Below the pieces are notes generated by a model. The model ran no database searches and was not told the DNA's origin. It worked only from the letters and a program-made list of their open reading frames with translations. Positions 31,401 through 38,392 of a stretch of 64,000 nt of DNA are shown piece by piece. The stretch comes from Triatoma infestans. Its lineage: Eukaryota > Arthropoda > Insecta > Hemiptera > Reduviidae. Within the stretch, counting starts at the first letter, position 1, and every line of letters begins with the position of its first letter. The stretch is taken from contig JAAEAF010001119.1 of NCBI GenBank assembly GCA_011037195.1, positions 1 to 64,000 on the forward strand, in the 5' to 3' direction. The position numbers and the translations under genes are program-made.

Positions 31401-33010
31401 ACTGAAAGACATTTTGCCTTCAGTGCAAATGGAATCAGAGTATGCCCAAGTGATGGTGGTCTAAGGCCTTCCAACTTGTGGCGTAGTATGAAAGGAACTA
31501 TTACAGTTTTATGGGGGTTTGTGGACAAGTCCTCCTCCCAACACCGGTTCCTGACCAAGTTAAGAGCTGCTTGCACCCACTCTGCGATCGTACTAGGGTG
31601 TTTGCCTCTTACTACGATCGCCATGTATTTTGGGGACTCATACATGATTATTTTGGGGTGTAAAATTATATATGAATCGTCATTTTAAAACCAATCTCTG
31701 TATCAATATAACATCGTAATATGTAGAAGGCCGCCAGCCGTGATGCACATATAAGGTATAATATTTTTATGTGCCTATAACGGCAGATGATTTCTAGTAA
31801 TAAAAACATGAACCTGTCAGAAGGTGTATAGCTAGGAACAGAAAAATCTGTAGTTAAACACTAGCACACTATTCTCTCACTGGAGTTTACAGAGTTGTAA
31901 TTGGCAAAGTATCTTCCAAACCTATATAATTATATTGTAAATGCTCATTTGTCTTCAAATTCATAATCATGGAGTTCATATCATTGGGAGAATATAAAAT
32001 AAATAAAATGACTTTTTTGAAGAAAGCATAATCTTCCCCCTCTCCCCCTAAACTTCTTGAAATGCATTTCTCGGTAAAAAGGTTCAAACAAAAGTGGTAG
32101 ACCACTATATTCGTAGCTAGATTCCATACAAAAGTGGTAGACCACTATATTCGTAGCTAGATTCCATAACAAAGTGATAGACCTCTACATTCATAGCTAG
32201 ATTCCATACAAAAGTGATAGACGTCTATATTCGTAGCTAGATTCCATACAAAAGTGATAGACCACTATATTCGTAGCTAGATTCCATTCAAAAGTGGTAG
32301 ACCACTATATTCGTAGCTAGATTCCAAACAAAAGTGGTAGACCACTATATTCGTAGCTAGATTTCATACAAAAGTAATAGACCTCTATATCCGTAGCTGG
32401 TATAACAAATTTAATAAAATTCATCGATGTTTTGATGGAAAAAAGCAGATATATGAAAATAAAACTATTCAATGAAAGCCCACTTCAGTTTACCGATTTT
32501 CTTCAACTTGGAATTTCGGCAACTTATTGATTTCTAATTAATATTGTTTAGATGATAGAATTATTTAGAATCAACAAAGATAGCATTTAAATGAATACAC
32601 AACCTCACCCCTCCCACAAAAGCCTGGTTAAATGACTTTCTCCAGAGATGTGTTGGTAATAAAAGTTGTGGCTCTTTGTAAGTGTAATTAATATTGCAAG
32701 TTTGGAGAGAATCGCAGGAAACTGAAAAATCCATTCGGTAAGGTGTTACTTCCGTTTGACCGATTCTAATCAAGAGCTTTATGTCGGGTGTCATTTAAAT
32801 ATAAAGTTTGAACGGCTTGTAACAGGAGAGGCACTGCTTGCAACAGACATTTATATAATCTTCTTAAATGGCAATCTGAAATGCTAAATTATTTTGTTAG
32901 GAGCTGGAAGATGCAGATCAGTTGATAACCTACCATGTCTTGAAGATCGGAAGAAATCTGCCCGGACTGAGTGGCCTGTTTCTAGCTGGAATTCTCTCGG
33001 CTGCTCTGAG
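16418..33010 (+). CDS. SLC5-type sodium-coupled transporter, six exons of the N-terminal to middle part (gene 2)
   Basis: Six exons with compatible phases (16418-16469, 16549-16616, 16697-16851, 17838-17975, 29836-29944, 32901-33010) encode consecutive SLC5 segments. These are a helix pair ending [11 protein letters not shown], then [20 protein letters not shown], the loop [13 protein letters not shown], a helix ending IIQRCLS, the helix-plus-motif [15 protein letters not shown], and [18 protein letters not shown]. This is the canonical order of the family, from roughly one quarter to two thirds of the protein. The product would be a Na+-coupled solute symporter of the plasma membrane. The 11.9-kb intron 17,976-29,835 contains Polinton element A, and the 3-kb intron 29,945-32,900 contains LINE-E and a 40-bp array. 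The last exon ends in phase 2, exactly the phase at which gene 1's first visible exon begins, and no matching downstream exon is found before 64,000. N-terminal exons are also not visible. I see no frame damage in the exons. Confidence 0.8.
16549..16616 (+). CDS. SLC5 gene 2, exon 2 of those visible
   Basis: The acceptor is tatttacag and the donor GTCAGT at 16,617. The split GTG codon joins to the previous exon. The helix ends [10 protein letters not shown], matching the family's C..C.FYT element just before GG(L/M)(R/K)(G/A)VVW. Confidence 0.8.
16697..16851 (+). CDS. SLC5 gene 2, [11 protein letters not shown] exon
   Basis: The acceptor is attacag and the donor GTAATT at 16,852; the exon ends in phase 2. 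[20 protein letters not shown] is the most diagnostic SLC5 stretch in the window, followed by the next helix and the loop [10 protein letters not shown]. Confidence 0.9.
16852..17837 (+). repeat. SLC5 gene 2 intron holding a dispersed repeat (about 17,085-17,420)
   Basis: Within the intron, TTTTCGAAATTGAGTTTTCA followed by CCGGAAT, and GATTTTCTGGAAAATGGCT, match motifs of the repeat family seen at 52.1-52.9 kb (plus), 32.56-32.82 kb (minus) and 56.5-56.87 kb (minus). The rest of the intron shows nothing recognisable. Confidence 0.55.
17838..17975 (+). CDS. SLC5 gene 2, exon with loop [11 protein letters not shown] and a weak splice donor
   Basis: The acceptor is ctttacag. The frame is open through [16 protein letters not shown] and then reaches a stop at about 17,992. 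The only donor that keeps the frame to the next exon is GTTAGA at 17,976. That gives the family-typical spacing of 28 residues between KK and the end of TGLLMYA. GTTAGA is a poor donor by consensus, which may mean weak splicing or a decaying gene. Confidence 0.75.
18075..18400. mobile_element. Foldback element copy 2
   Basis: There are long inverted arms: GAGTTCACTTCAACGCAATG then TTTCTGTTA (from about 18,186) is repeated as its exact complement from about 18,268. Outer arm sequence (TTCTGATATTTTATGCGTCG against its mirror near 18,375-18,395) extends the pairing. The central loop is short. It is the same family as 16,117-16,285, and its flank matches that of 5,573-6,127. Confidence 0.7.
18800..19440 (+). 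pseudogene. LINE fragment (LINE-K): RNase H end and zinc-knuckle region
   Basis: The plus-strand frames give [17 protein letters not shown], then [11 protein letters not shown] (an RNase H Asp motif), [15 protein letters not shown], and later [20 protein letters not shown] with [13 protein letters not shown]. The same order is seen in LINE-B and LINE-E, so this is the same clade. The pieces lie in at least three frames with stops. It sits immediately outside the left end of element A, in the big SLC5 intron. Confidence 0.75.
19555..21120. repeat. Left terminal arm of Polinton A
   Basis: The arm is homologous to the element B arms: the sequence around 20,836-21,040 (GAGAATATTGCA, CCCCACTC, GACGTCA, TAGCCAATAGGAA) matches 38,045-38,215. 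It contains AT-rich units around ACTTAATCCTATT, the motif CCTGTCCGGAC, ATCGAT-type boxes, CCAAT boxes and TGACGTCA. A decayed tRNA-Ser-like patch lies at about 19,684-19,735. Confidence 0.75.
19896..20021 (-). promoter_or_regulatory. Outward promoter-exon-donor module, Polinton A left arm
   Basis: On the minus strand a decayed CRE (TGACATCA, 20,021-20,014) is followed 58 bases on by TCAGT (19,963) and 66 bases later by GTAAGT (19,897). It points out of the element. The same layout occurs in four places in element B. Confidence 0.55.
21548..23430 (+). pseudogene. Polinton protein-primed type DNA polymerase B, heavily deleted
   Basis: The frame begins with an N-terminal zinc-finger-like part ([15 protein letters not shown]) and has a stop at about 21,671. 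It continues in several frames through the region preceding the exonuclease ([16 protein letters not shown]) to [15 protein letters not shown], the Exo I motif with D.E. After about 22,945 it jumps to [10 protein letters not shown] (23,180-23,210), the polymerase B motif with the Lys/Asn/Tyr-Gly pattern, then FKDRTIYSE and [12 protein letters not shown]. Motif A and motif C (the catalytic Asp residues) are missing, so it cannot be active. The family replicates Polinton DNA from protein-primed ends. The last codons run straight into the integrase remnant. I describe the breaks only. Confidence 0.8.
23431..24123 (+). pseudogene. Polinton retrovirus-like integrase (DDE) with chromodomain, N-terminus lost
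   Basis: The frame 23,431-23,994 contains [13 protein letters not shown] (second catalytic Asp) and [14 protein letters not shown] (catalytic Glu, about 35 residues on), then a C-terminal domain with [20 protein letters not shown]. After a frameshift near 23,990 a chromodomain follows: [20 protein letters not shown] and [10 protein letters not shown]. The first catalytic Asp and the zinc-binding part are absent, because polymerase sequence joins directly to it. The family inserts Polinton DNA with 6-bp duplications; the chromodomain probably guides target choice. Confidence 0.85.
24156..24614 (+). CDS. Polinton adenovirus-type cysteine protease (adenain/Ulp1 fold)
   Basis: The 152-codon frame is intact from ATG 24,156 to TAA. 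Catalytic pattern: GTHWVCY (His), [10 protein letters not shown] (acidic residue) and [16 protein letters not shown] (Cys), in the order and spacing of Polinton/adenovirus maturation proteases. The N-terminal part is rich in Lys and Arg ([12 protein letters not shown]). In Polintons this enzyme is thought to process capsid proteins. It is shorter than many family members and stands 186 bases before the capsid gene, in the same direction. It is the only element A gene with no visible break. Confidence 0.85.
   Translation: MRRARDKKKKRVIPAPKRIGGNSPKLCGKAKRMQDGLSRLGLSNFDLLRLAKSKKIPHFRAVFMIDEFPVKPWKNERSIFNLDNSCGSGTHWVCYEKRGDYVQFFDSSGANPPSELVLYLKGCRISSNRKPYQKMGSNNCGQLCLLYLLDLL
24801..26030 (+). pseudogene. 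Polinton jelly-roll capsid protein (probably the major capsid protein)
   Basis: The frame from ATG 24,801 is open to 25,457 and shows [49 protein letters not shown] and [16 protein letters not shown], recurrent in Polinton capsid proteins of insects. After a stop, 25,563-25,808 continues ([44 protein letters not shown]). A further degenerate tail ends near 26,030 ([27 protein letters not shown]). The family forms icosahedral virion shells; whether this is the double or single jelly-roll member I infer from overall length. At least three breaks exist and I do not reconstruct it. Confidence 0.75.
26098..26448 (+). CDS. Unassigned Polinton-borne frame, about 115 codons
   Basis: Reading from about 26,101, the frame gives [60 protein letters not shown] and [17 protein letters not shown] before TAA. 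There is no ATG at its start, so it may be a 5'-truncated remnant. The pattern (ELS, HW.F.PP, NYWLE...YH...W.DGEV.YE, VKG..K..FL) recurs in proteins near mobile DNA of invertebrates as I recall it, but no function is known to me. The Asp and Glu placement could suit a nuclease; that is a guess. It lies between the capsid remnant and the right arm, in the same direction. Confidence 0.5.
   Translation: MDSVGGYTVKELSLFDYNYQTLRHWIFKPPIQHKQTDKSRRTNYWLENYYHKIRWNDGEVEYEVIRDIFKCIDCNYKFVFVKGYDKKRFLLQNLHNCCVINLEGKERYEYKIINKK
26590..28775 (+). mobile_element. 3'-truncated non-LTR retrotransposon (LINE-D) in the right arm of Polinton A
   Basis: The arm sequence GTTAGAAATAAATAA stops at 26,589 and resumes with TAAACCTTTTCC at 28,776, as shown by the intact left arm (complement of 20,597-20,636). 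Between them lie a 5' UTR, a complete ORF1 and the start of ORF2, which ends inside the endonuclease. There is no poly(A), no 3' UTR and no target duplication; about 2 bases of target appear lost. The ORF1 family is the same as that of LINE-G. Confidence 0.8.
26830..28242 (+). CDS. LINE-D ORF1, gag-like protein with three CCHC knuckles
   Basis: The 470-codon frame is intact from ATG 26,830 to TAA 28,242. The N-terminus is charged. A globular region follows ([34 protein letters not shown]), then three knuckles: [27 protein letters not shown] and [16 protein letters not shown]. The tail is polar with PPLPKA and a C-terminal helix. ORF1 proteins of I-group LINEs bind element RNA and accompany it to the nucleus. 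It aligns along its length with ORF1 of LINE-G (for example IIRGVDT.LTE against VIRGVDTELTE) but is clearly a different subfamily. It is the longest undamaged frame in the window. Confidence 0.85.
   Translation: MAEKLTEKIPPDKKPPDKSVNEKMEYFEGNLLMDKEMGESNKINDNLTHSNDVVKEKEFYQTWDIGPFHVYLESLNKESKGISRIHPMSIGKMIHEAHPNMGNNVRRIDRMGRNRIRVIVSNAITANSLVSSLVLENKGFDAYIPQFLLKRRGIIRGVDTTLTENEIISALEYDYGTTFKVVNAKRFNRVGENKIENGKEIKQYIPTGTILLTFRGQTLPDYVYIHYVRCPVEPYVQSVRQCFRCLRYGHISKQCKGDTICEKCKGKHDKNECTFEGQITCIHCGGLHSSRSRKECPEFSKQKNIKNTMALENLSYNDAKDRVERASYARSASGNTSLSNEQLFPPLPKANTTYKTEVNRSNYNKRPISSPPRYESEMKKLLITPQMPKNIAGGLIQNNPYRPSISNLASGGNININVICEAVISVLSGIDKSELNAVDSSKLNDMLKERLENLAIFDRITSTGKRMLRP
28359..28778 (+). 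pseudogene. LINE-D ORF2 start: AP-endonuclease, truncated
   Basis: From ATG 28,359, [32 protein letters not shown] (catalytic Glu), [13 protein letters not shown] and VICGD are seen. The frame then leaves the element at the GD of the motif GD(F/Y)N, and the stop at 28,776-28,778 comes from arm sequence. About 140 of the roughly 220-240 residues of an endonuclease domain remain. Confidence 0.85.
28776..29545. repeat. Right terminal arm of Polinton A, outer part
   Basis: The inverted counterpart of the left arm: TTTTCCTAGATGAGTCATTG, ACCTGCGGTAACATGTCC and CAGGCAAG match the right arm of element B near 50,660-50,760. A TGACGTCA box lies at about 29,150. It ends in the minisatellite and a terminal block (GGTGAGCCAGAACCGTC) that mirrors the left tip of element B. 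Confidence 0.75.
29210..29490 (-). repeat. About 50-bp minisatellite at the outer end of Polinton A
   Basis: Six units are marked by GAGTCATCG(G)ATTGGATG-type phrases at about 29,212, 29,260, 29,313, 29,360, 29,410 and 29,462. The complementary array stands at 35,945-36,310. Confidence 0.8.
29836..29944 (+). CDS. SLC5 gene 2, exon with [14 protein letters not shown]
   Basis: The acceptor is ttttgttgcag and the donor GTATTT at 29,945. The first base completes the split codon left at 17,975. [15 protein letters not shown] is a strongly conserved SLC5 motif. It lies 290 bases beyond the right end of Polinton A. Confidence 0.85.
30004..31645 (-). pseudogene. 5'-truncated LINE (LINE-E): end of reverse transcriptase, RNase H, zinc knuckle
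   Basis: The minus strand from 31,645 gives the RT palm and thumb ([37 protein letters not shown]). RNase H remnants follow ([20 protein letters not shown]), then [20 protein letters not shown] and [20 protein letters not shown]. The 3' end is GCTCGAATCTAATCTAAT, the same tail as LINE-B. It is 5'-truncated after the catalytic RT boxes and broken in several frames. It lies in the SLC5 gene 2 intron between 29,944 and 32,901, antisense to the gene. Confidence 0.85.
31646..32084. other. Intronic sequence, nothing recognised
   Basis: Only short open frames without domains are present. Confidence 0.5.
32085..32400 (+). repeat. 40-bp tandem array, eight copies
   Basis: The unit contains AAAAGTGGTAGACCACTATA then TTCGTAGCTAGATTCCATAC. 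ACCACTATAT or a variant recurs at 32,101, 32,141, 32,181 and so on to 32,381, an exact 40-base period. GTGGTAGACCAC is itself an imperfect palindrome in each unit. The array lies in an SLC5 intron. Confidence 0.9.
32560..32820 (-). repeat. Dispersed repeat, minus copy
   Basis: CTCTTTGTAAGTGTAATTAA, then the complement of the GATTTTC..AAA..GGC and CGGAAGT motifs, matches the tandem family at 52.25-52.9 kb in reverse. Confidence 0.5.
32901..33010 (+). CDS. SLC5 gene 2, last visible exon
   Basis: The acceptor is tgttag and the donor GTATAA at 33,011. It encodes [19 protein letters not shown] and [17 protein letters not shown], ending AG in phase 2. In the family the next residues are S-S-L-S-T, which is what the exon at 1,704 would supply. 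Confidence 0.9.
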
Positions 33011-33405
33011 GTATAATTATCTACTTAAGCTGTCCATGTAAAGTGTGATGATCCTTTTTGAAACCTGCAAAAGACGAAAATTTTGAATCTAATATGATTT
33101 TATTTATTTATTTTACAAAACATGGACATTAAGTATAATAACAAACATAAAATTAAACAGGAATTACATTTAATTGTAGGTGAGCACATTCAAATTTCTG
33201 CATTATGTATAAAACTAAATTACAACGTAATAAACAATTCATATAATAATGAAGTGTCATTTAAGATTACGGTAGAATATAATATAGTAACAAATAATAA
33301 TATTCAAATAAACAATAGGAACATTAAATAATATGTATGTATTATACATATTCTTTTACAGATTCTATTTTTTTGAATCAAATACTATATATCTCTCCCT
33401 TAATC

Positions 33406-34258
33406 ATGACGGATTCAACTGATTCAACTACAAAAGCTTTAGAAATAATATTAGTCAAATTAGACACTATTAATGAAAGATTTTTTAAATTAGAACAAAA
33501 AATAGATCATTCAAAGACAGAAGTGCTAGATATCGTGAATAAATCTCTACAAACTTTCACTAACAATTTTGAACAGGTAAAAGAAAATGTCAAATTTTTA
33601 GAAGAAAAATTAAATGTTATGAGAGAAAACTCATAAACAATGATATTTCTCGTAAATACAACATAATATTATACAATGTTTCTGAAACTGAAAAGGAATA
33701 TTTTGAAGATTTAGAAAAGTCAGTGACGGATGTTATATGCAACAAATTGTGATTGAGCATTACTAAATCCGATCTCGCATGGTTGCAACGTCTGGGTCCT
33801 CGTTCGCCTACAAGAGTGCGTCCCATACTTATTAAATTAACAACTTATTCTAAAAAGATAGAAATAATTAAATCTTCTAGAAAGTTAGCCGGTACCGCTA
33901 TAAGTTTATCCGCAGATTATTCACCTGAGATCCGAGCTGTGAGGAAACAATTATTGCCGTATAGGAAAGATGCTATCGGTTATGGACTCAGATGTTATTT
34001 ACGACACGATAAACTAGTTATATCAAGAAAAATCTTCACATTAGATGATCTCAAAGCAAAAAAGAAGCTGCCTTATGCTCATGTAGAGGCCAAATCGTCA
34101 TCGTTACCATCATTATCACATGGTGATGAAGATGTTAGTAAGGGAAAGGAACTATTGCCTGCAAAAACCCCAGAACCAAGATTGACGAGAAGAATGACGA
34201 GGGAAGAAAAAAAGAAAAATACGAGTGAAGCGGATAAGGAGGAGAAGAGTTTAAATAT
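33406..34258 (+). pseudogene. LINE-F ORF1 (coiled coil plus RRM-like domain)
   Basis: ATG 33,406 opens MTDSTDSTTKALEIILVKLD and a coiled coil (INERFFKLEQKIDHSKTEVL), stopping at 33,636. The next frame holds the RRM-like part (KYNIILYNVSETEKEYFEDL), WLQRLGPRSPTRVRPILIKL and YGLRCYLRHDKLVISRKIF, then a lysine-rich tail (EEKKKNTSEADKEEKS). The order matches the L1-like or CR1-like ORF1 chaperone. There is a frameshift at about 33,630 and a stop near 33,750. Confidence 0.7.
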
Positions 34259-34713
34259 GTGGTTGATGCGATCTGGCTCGGAATAGCAATTATCGGTTTC
34301 ATCCTCGTCATCCGAACCTGGTTACGTTATTTCAGGTGTTTCTTCTTTAAATTTACAGACAGTAATGATCAGCTAAATTTAAATTCATTTAATTATTTCC
34401 TTGGAACGTGCATTGTATTAAAATTTATAAGACTTACGTGACATACAAAAACATTAATTAAGTTCATTCGATATAATGGGGTTGTTGAAACTTGGCTTAT
34501 TGATAAGAATTTTCATTTTCCTGATTATCTGAAGAAATTTAATGTTATTTATAGTGAAGCAATTAAAGAGAAACTGAAAGGAAGAGCAAGCGGCGGTCTC
34601 GCTTTTCTTATTAAAAATGATTTTCTCAACATTAACCAAGATTGACGAGAAGAATCACGAGGGAAGAAAAAAAGAAAAATACGAGTGAAGCGGATCAGGA
34701 GGAGAAGAGTTAT
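34175..34713 (+). repeat. About 84-bp direct duplication flanking the LINE-F endonuclease shred
   Basis: 34,175-34,258 and 34,632-34,713 both read ACCAAGATTGACGAGAAGAA... through GGAGGAGAAGAGTT with two or three changes. The ORF1 tail is repeated on the far side of the endonuclease piece. Confidence 0.85.
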
Positions 34714-35235
34714 ATGTCTAAGAGAGGATATAAATTATTATTTACCTCAAGTTATTGTTTAATAGTTGTTTTTGTTGTTATTGTTTAATGTGTTAGAGAG
34801 CATCAATGAAGAAAGTACTAAAATTATCGTAATGGACGGCTTTAATTGTCGAATTGGTAATTTGAGTGAAACTGATGAGGATGCTTGTTTGATGACAGAG
34901 CGTCTTTGGATACTAAAGGGATAGAGTGAACTTTAGAAAAATTAAAATTAGCCAAATCCGCCTAGCTTCCAATGATTCCCGTAGATTTTTCGTGGGAGGT
35001 AAATTTTTATAAAATAGATACAGGAAGTATTTGTTTATTATGTAAGAAAGAGCCAGAAACGTTGGAACATACTGTGTGGCTTTGTTCTGGGCTTGCTAAT
35101 ATTAGAAACTTACACTTACCTAGTATAGATTGCTTCTTGGGTTCGATGTTATTTGTTAGAGATATACTTTATCTAAATCCTATGTACCAGTACTTTCTTC
35201 ATTCTAGGTCACTCAGAGATTTGATTAAAGAATAA

Positions 35236-35639
35236 CTTTTAGTTTCTTTCTGTCTCTGTTTTTTTATTTGATTCCGATGGATAATTTACTTTATTTGTAT
35301 TCTTATGGTGGTTAAGTTTTTTTTTGTGTTAATTTTATTATTGTTTTTATTTTTCTGATTTTATATAACCTTAGTGCCACTTCTTTTTACTTTTTATTAG
35401 TTTCTTATAATGTAACTTAAGCTCGTATTTTTGTTGTTATATATTAATTCCACTTTGTTATTGTCAATTGTAATTTACTTAATGTATTCCATAGCATATT
35501 ATTTATTTCGTTTTGCCCACAAAGACTCGATTTGTAAAAACAAATGTTTATACAAATAAAAATATATATTGTAATAATATTAAAATAAACAAATAGGAAC
35601 ATTAAATAATATGTATGTATTACAATACAGATAGGATTT
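35236..35639. other. AT-rich sequence, nothing recognised
   Basis: This is possibly the LINE-F 3' UTR; no tail was found. Confidence 0.4.
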
Positions 35640-35659
35640 GGCGGTTCTGGCCCACCTAA

Positions 35660-35940
35660 AATACAAAATGGCGGCCATCCCCACCCCTCCCCAAGCCACG
35701 CCCACTGACCAATCATCGAACTGAACAAGCACATAAACCCCGCCCACTTACCCCACCCCTCCCAAGCCACGCCCACTAACCCCCCACCCCTTCCAAACCA
35801 CGCCCACTAACCAATCATCAACCTGGGCGAGCTCATAGGCCACGCCCACTTATCCCCCTCCCTCTCTAAGTCACGCTAAGCTACTCCCACCAGCAACCAA
35901 TCATCGATTTCGACAAACACCCCTTAAACCACGCCTACTC
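35660..35940 (+). repeat. GC-rich minisatellite with CCACGCCCACT boxes
   Basis: Imperfect units of about 65 bases contain AAGCCACGCCCACTNACCAA then TCATC. Several CCACGCCC or CCCGCCC phrases stand out against the AT-rich surroundings. Confidence 0.7.
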
Positions 35941-35944
35941 ACCC

Positions 35945-36310
35945 CCACTTCTTAAGCTATCTCATCCAAACCGATGACTCCATTTTCTTTCTATCCCCAC
36001 CCTAACTTAGCATCCATTCCGATCACTCCATTTTCTCTCCATTACTCCTACCCCTTAACCTATCATCCAAATCGATGACTCCATTTTTCTTGTCACCCCC
36101 ACCCCTATCCTATCATACATACCGCTGGACCCCATTTTTCCTTTCCACCTCTACCCCTTGAACTAGCATCCAATCCGATGTTCCTATTATTTCTTTCTAC
36201 CCCCCACTTCTTAATCTATCATCCAAACCGATGATGACTCCATTTTCTTTTCACCCCCACTCCTTATTCTATCATCCTAATCGATGACACCATTTTCTTT
36301 CTACCTCCCT
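35945..36310 (+). repeat. About 51-bp minisatellite, seven copies, left end of element B
   Basis: GATGACTCCATTTTCTTTC-type phrases recur at about 35,971, 36,022, 36,073, 36,125, 36,177, 36,229 and 36,280. It is the inverse of the 29,210-29,490 array. The right arm of B retains at most one unit. Confidence 0.85.
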
Positions 36311-36449
36311 CGCTCATGCTAACAGAAAGCTCCTCCCTCCACAACAAGATGGCGGAACTTAACCGAAGCAACTCTCACACCACACCCCTCTCTTCACCAT
36401 ACTGTGGGAATTATTTTTCTATTTTATAAGAAAAAAAACTTGTCTTACC

Positions 36450-36512
36450 TGCGATTCGACCCTACATTCTTTAGGTTGGAAGTCCATCACCATAACCAGT
36501 CGGCCACAATGA
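36450..36512 (-). repeat. tRNA-Ser-like relic in the left arm of B
   Basis: On the minus strand, TGGCCGACTGGTTATGGTGA (A-box-like, D arm of serine/leucine tRNAs) is followed by GATGGACTTCC and GGGTCGAATC (B-box-like). The variable and acceptor parts are not tRNA-like, so this is a relic inherited by all arms. Confidence 0.5.
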
Positions 36513-36689
36513 TCCTCTCGCTAGCTATACTTTTCAACGTACACTTCTATTTTAACTCAACCCCCGCACTATCATAGTTTTATTCGCCTCGCCCCACTCA
36601 CAAAAAAAAAAAAAAAAAAAAAATATGGCGGAGTGGCATTCAACTTTCACACACTTAATAATAATAATAATAAAAAGAATGATTAACTT

Positions 36690-36809
36690 ACCCCCTCTCC
36701 AGGACTGTTGCTGCTGTAACGATGTGCACACACCGGACACGTATTTAGAACTGAATTTCAGACAGTACAACTTACTACTAGTAACATTATCCCCACTCCT
36801 ATGACGTCA
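36690..36809 (-). promoter_or_regulatory. Outward promoter-exon-donor module, B left arm, outer
   Basis: On the minus strand, TGACGTCA (36,809-36,802), then TCAGT starting 55 bases on (36,754), then GTTAAG/GTAAG-type donor 63 bases further (36,691). Confidence 0.6.
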
Positions 36810-38276
36810 CATTGCCACTGCCTTCGTGATTAAAATGAATTAAATATTTAATTTTATATAACGAAACCACTGCCTTCTAGATAATTCCTGTTCAGATAAC
36901 GTCACACAGGCTATAGCGTTTCACTGCCAATCGAAATATCGATTATAAATATCGATTATCTATATTGATTAATATCGATTTCATTAATAAATAAAAACAC
37001 TGCTACTTCTACTACAACAGTTTAGTTATTGCATTATGTTTTGTAATACTTAATCGTATTAAGAAAAAAAAAAATCTATTCTTATCTTAATCTTTTTATT
37101 TTTATTTTTGTTTATTAAACTTTGAACTCAAATCAACATATATCTTGCCTGTCCGGACATGTTACTTACCTTACTTATGAAGTATGTTTGTATATACAAT
37201 GAGTCACCATGCATGTCTCAACAAAAATGTAAACCCCATTCTTTGTAAAATGTTTATTATTTAGTTTTCTAACAACACTTAATACTTAATCCTATTACTA
37301 AATGGGTCATCCAGGCAAAGGTTTATTAAGAAAATATATATTTTTTTTTCTTATCTTAATCCCTTTTTATTATTTTTAAAAATTTGTTATTTCTATCTGG
37401 AACATTGCTGCTACTTAATCCGATTATGTAAGCATATGAAATGAGTCATTTTTCTTATCTTAATCCCTTTTTATTATTTTAAAAAGTTGGTTATTTTGAT
37501 TTCGAACATTGCTAATACTTAATCCGATTAATATAAGTATATACAATGAGTCATCTAGAAAAAGATTTTTAATTTTGTTAACAACGTTAATACTTAATTC
37601 TATTATGAAAAAATATCTACTCTTATCTTAATCTCTTTTTTATTTTAAAAGGTTTATTATTTTTTCTTCGAACATTGTTAATACTTAATTCGATTAAGAA
37701 AAAATATAAGTGTATACAATGAGTCAAATTTTAATTATTTTGTCAACTAAAATGATGTTGATGATGATGATGACTCACTATACAAGTTTCAACAATTCTT
37801 GGCTAGTAAACAGTCTACATACCCCCACCTCTAGCATCACGCCACCCATATTAGCCAATAGTATTGCTAGTTTTATTAATAATCGTATGAAAAAAATATT
37901 TGCATATACAATGAGTCATGAACACCTGCCCAACTTTGCAAAAAGTTTATTATTTTTCATTTCGAACATTGTTAATACTTAATCCTGAAGAAAATAAATG
38001 TATGTTTATACAATGATATACAATGTTAACACTTAATCTTCTTAAGAGATATGGAGAATATTGCACATCACTAGAAGCTATCCCCACCCATTCTAGTGAC
38101 GTCAATCCAATCAGAATGTAGCACTATATTGTATTTCGATTATACGCACTAGCTAATGGAATTGCGGCACTCACACGCTTAGCCAATAGGAACGCATTAT
38201 TTACATCAGCTTAATAATAATTATTTTCATCATAACCCAACTTTAACAAGTCATAAAGAAAAAAAAGATTTACTTA

Positions 38277-38392
38277 CCCCATCCAACTGCCTGCTGCTCA
38301 CATTTTAACACAACACACGCATTCCGAGATACTGACAAACTCCAGAGAAAACTGCCCACCTATAACTTTTTATTTTCACTCTATGACGTCAC
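38277..38392 (-). promoter_or_regulatory. Outward promoter-exon-donor module, B left arm, inner
   Basis: On the minus strand, TGACGTCA at 38,392-38,385, TCAGT 56 bases on (38,336) and GTAAGT 58 bases further (38,278). Confidence 0.65.

Larger units (their letters stand above)
33337..35235 (+). mobile_element. Internally deleted non-LTR retrotransposon (LINE-F)
   Basis: In plus-strand order: ORF1 (33,406-34,258), endonuclease shreds (ETWLIDKNFHFPDYLKKF near 34,480; GRASGGLAFLIKNDF near 34,590; IIVMDGFNCRIGNLSETDED near 34,830), and the extreme C-terminus with ICLLCKKEPETLEHTVWLC (34,972-35,235). All of the reverse transcriptase is missing, so an internal deletion joins endonuclease to tail. 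It is flanked by AT-rich sequence with no clear target duplication. Confidence 0.75.

Noticed and set aside
32085..32400. Possible CRISPR array
   Set aside because: The units are contiguous 40-bp copies with no unique spacers, and the DNA is eukaryotic.
36552..36770. Minus-strand frame with a run of phenylalanines
   Set aside because: It is produced by the A run at 36,601-36,623 in the arm of element B.
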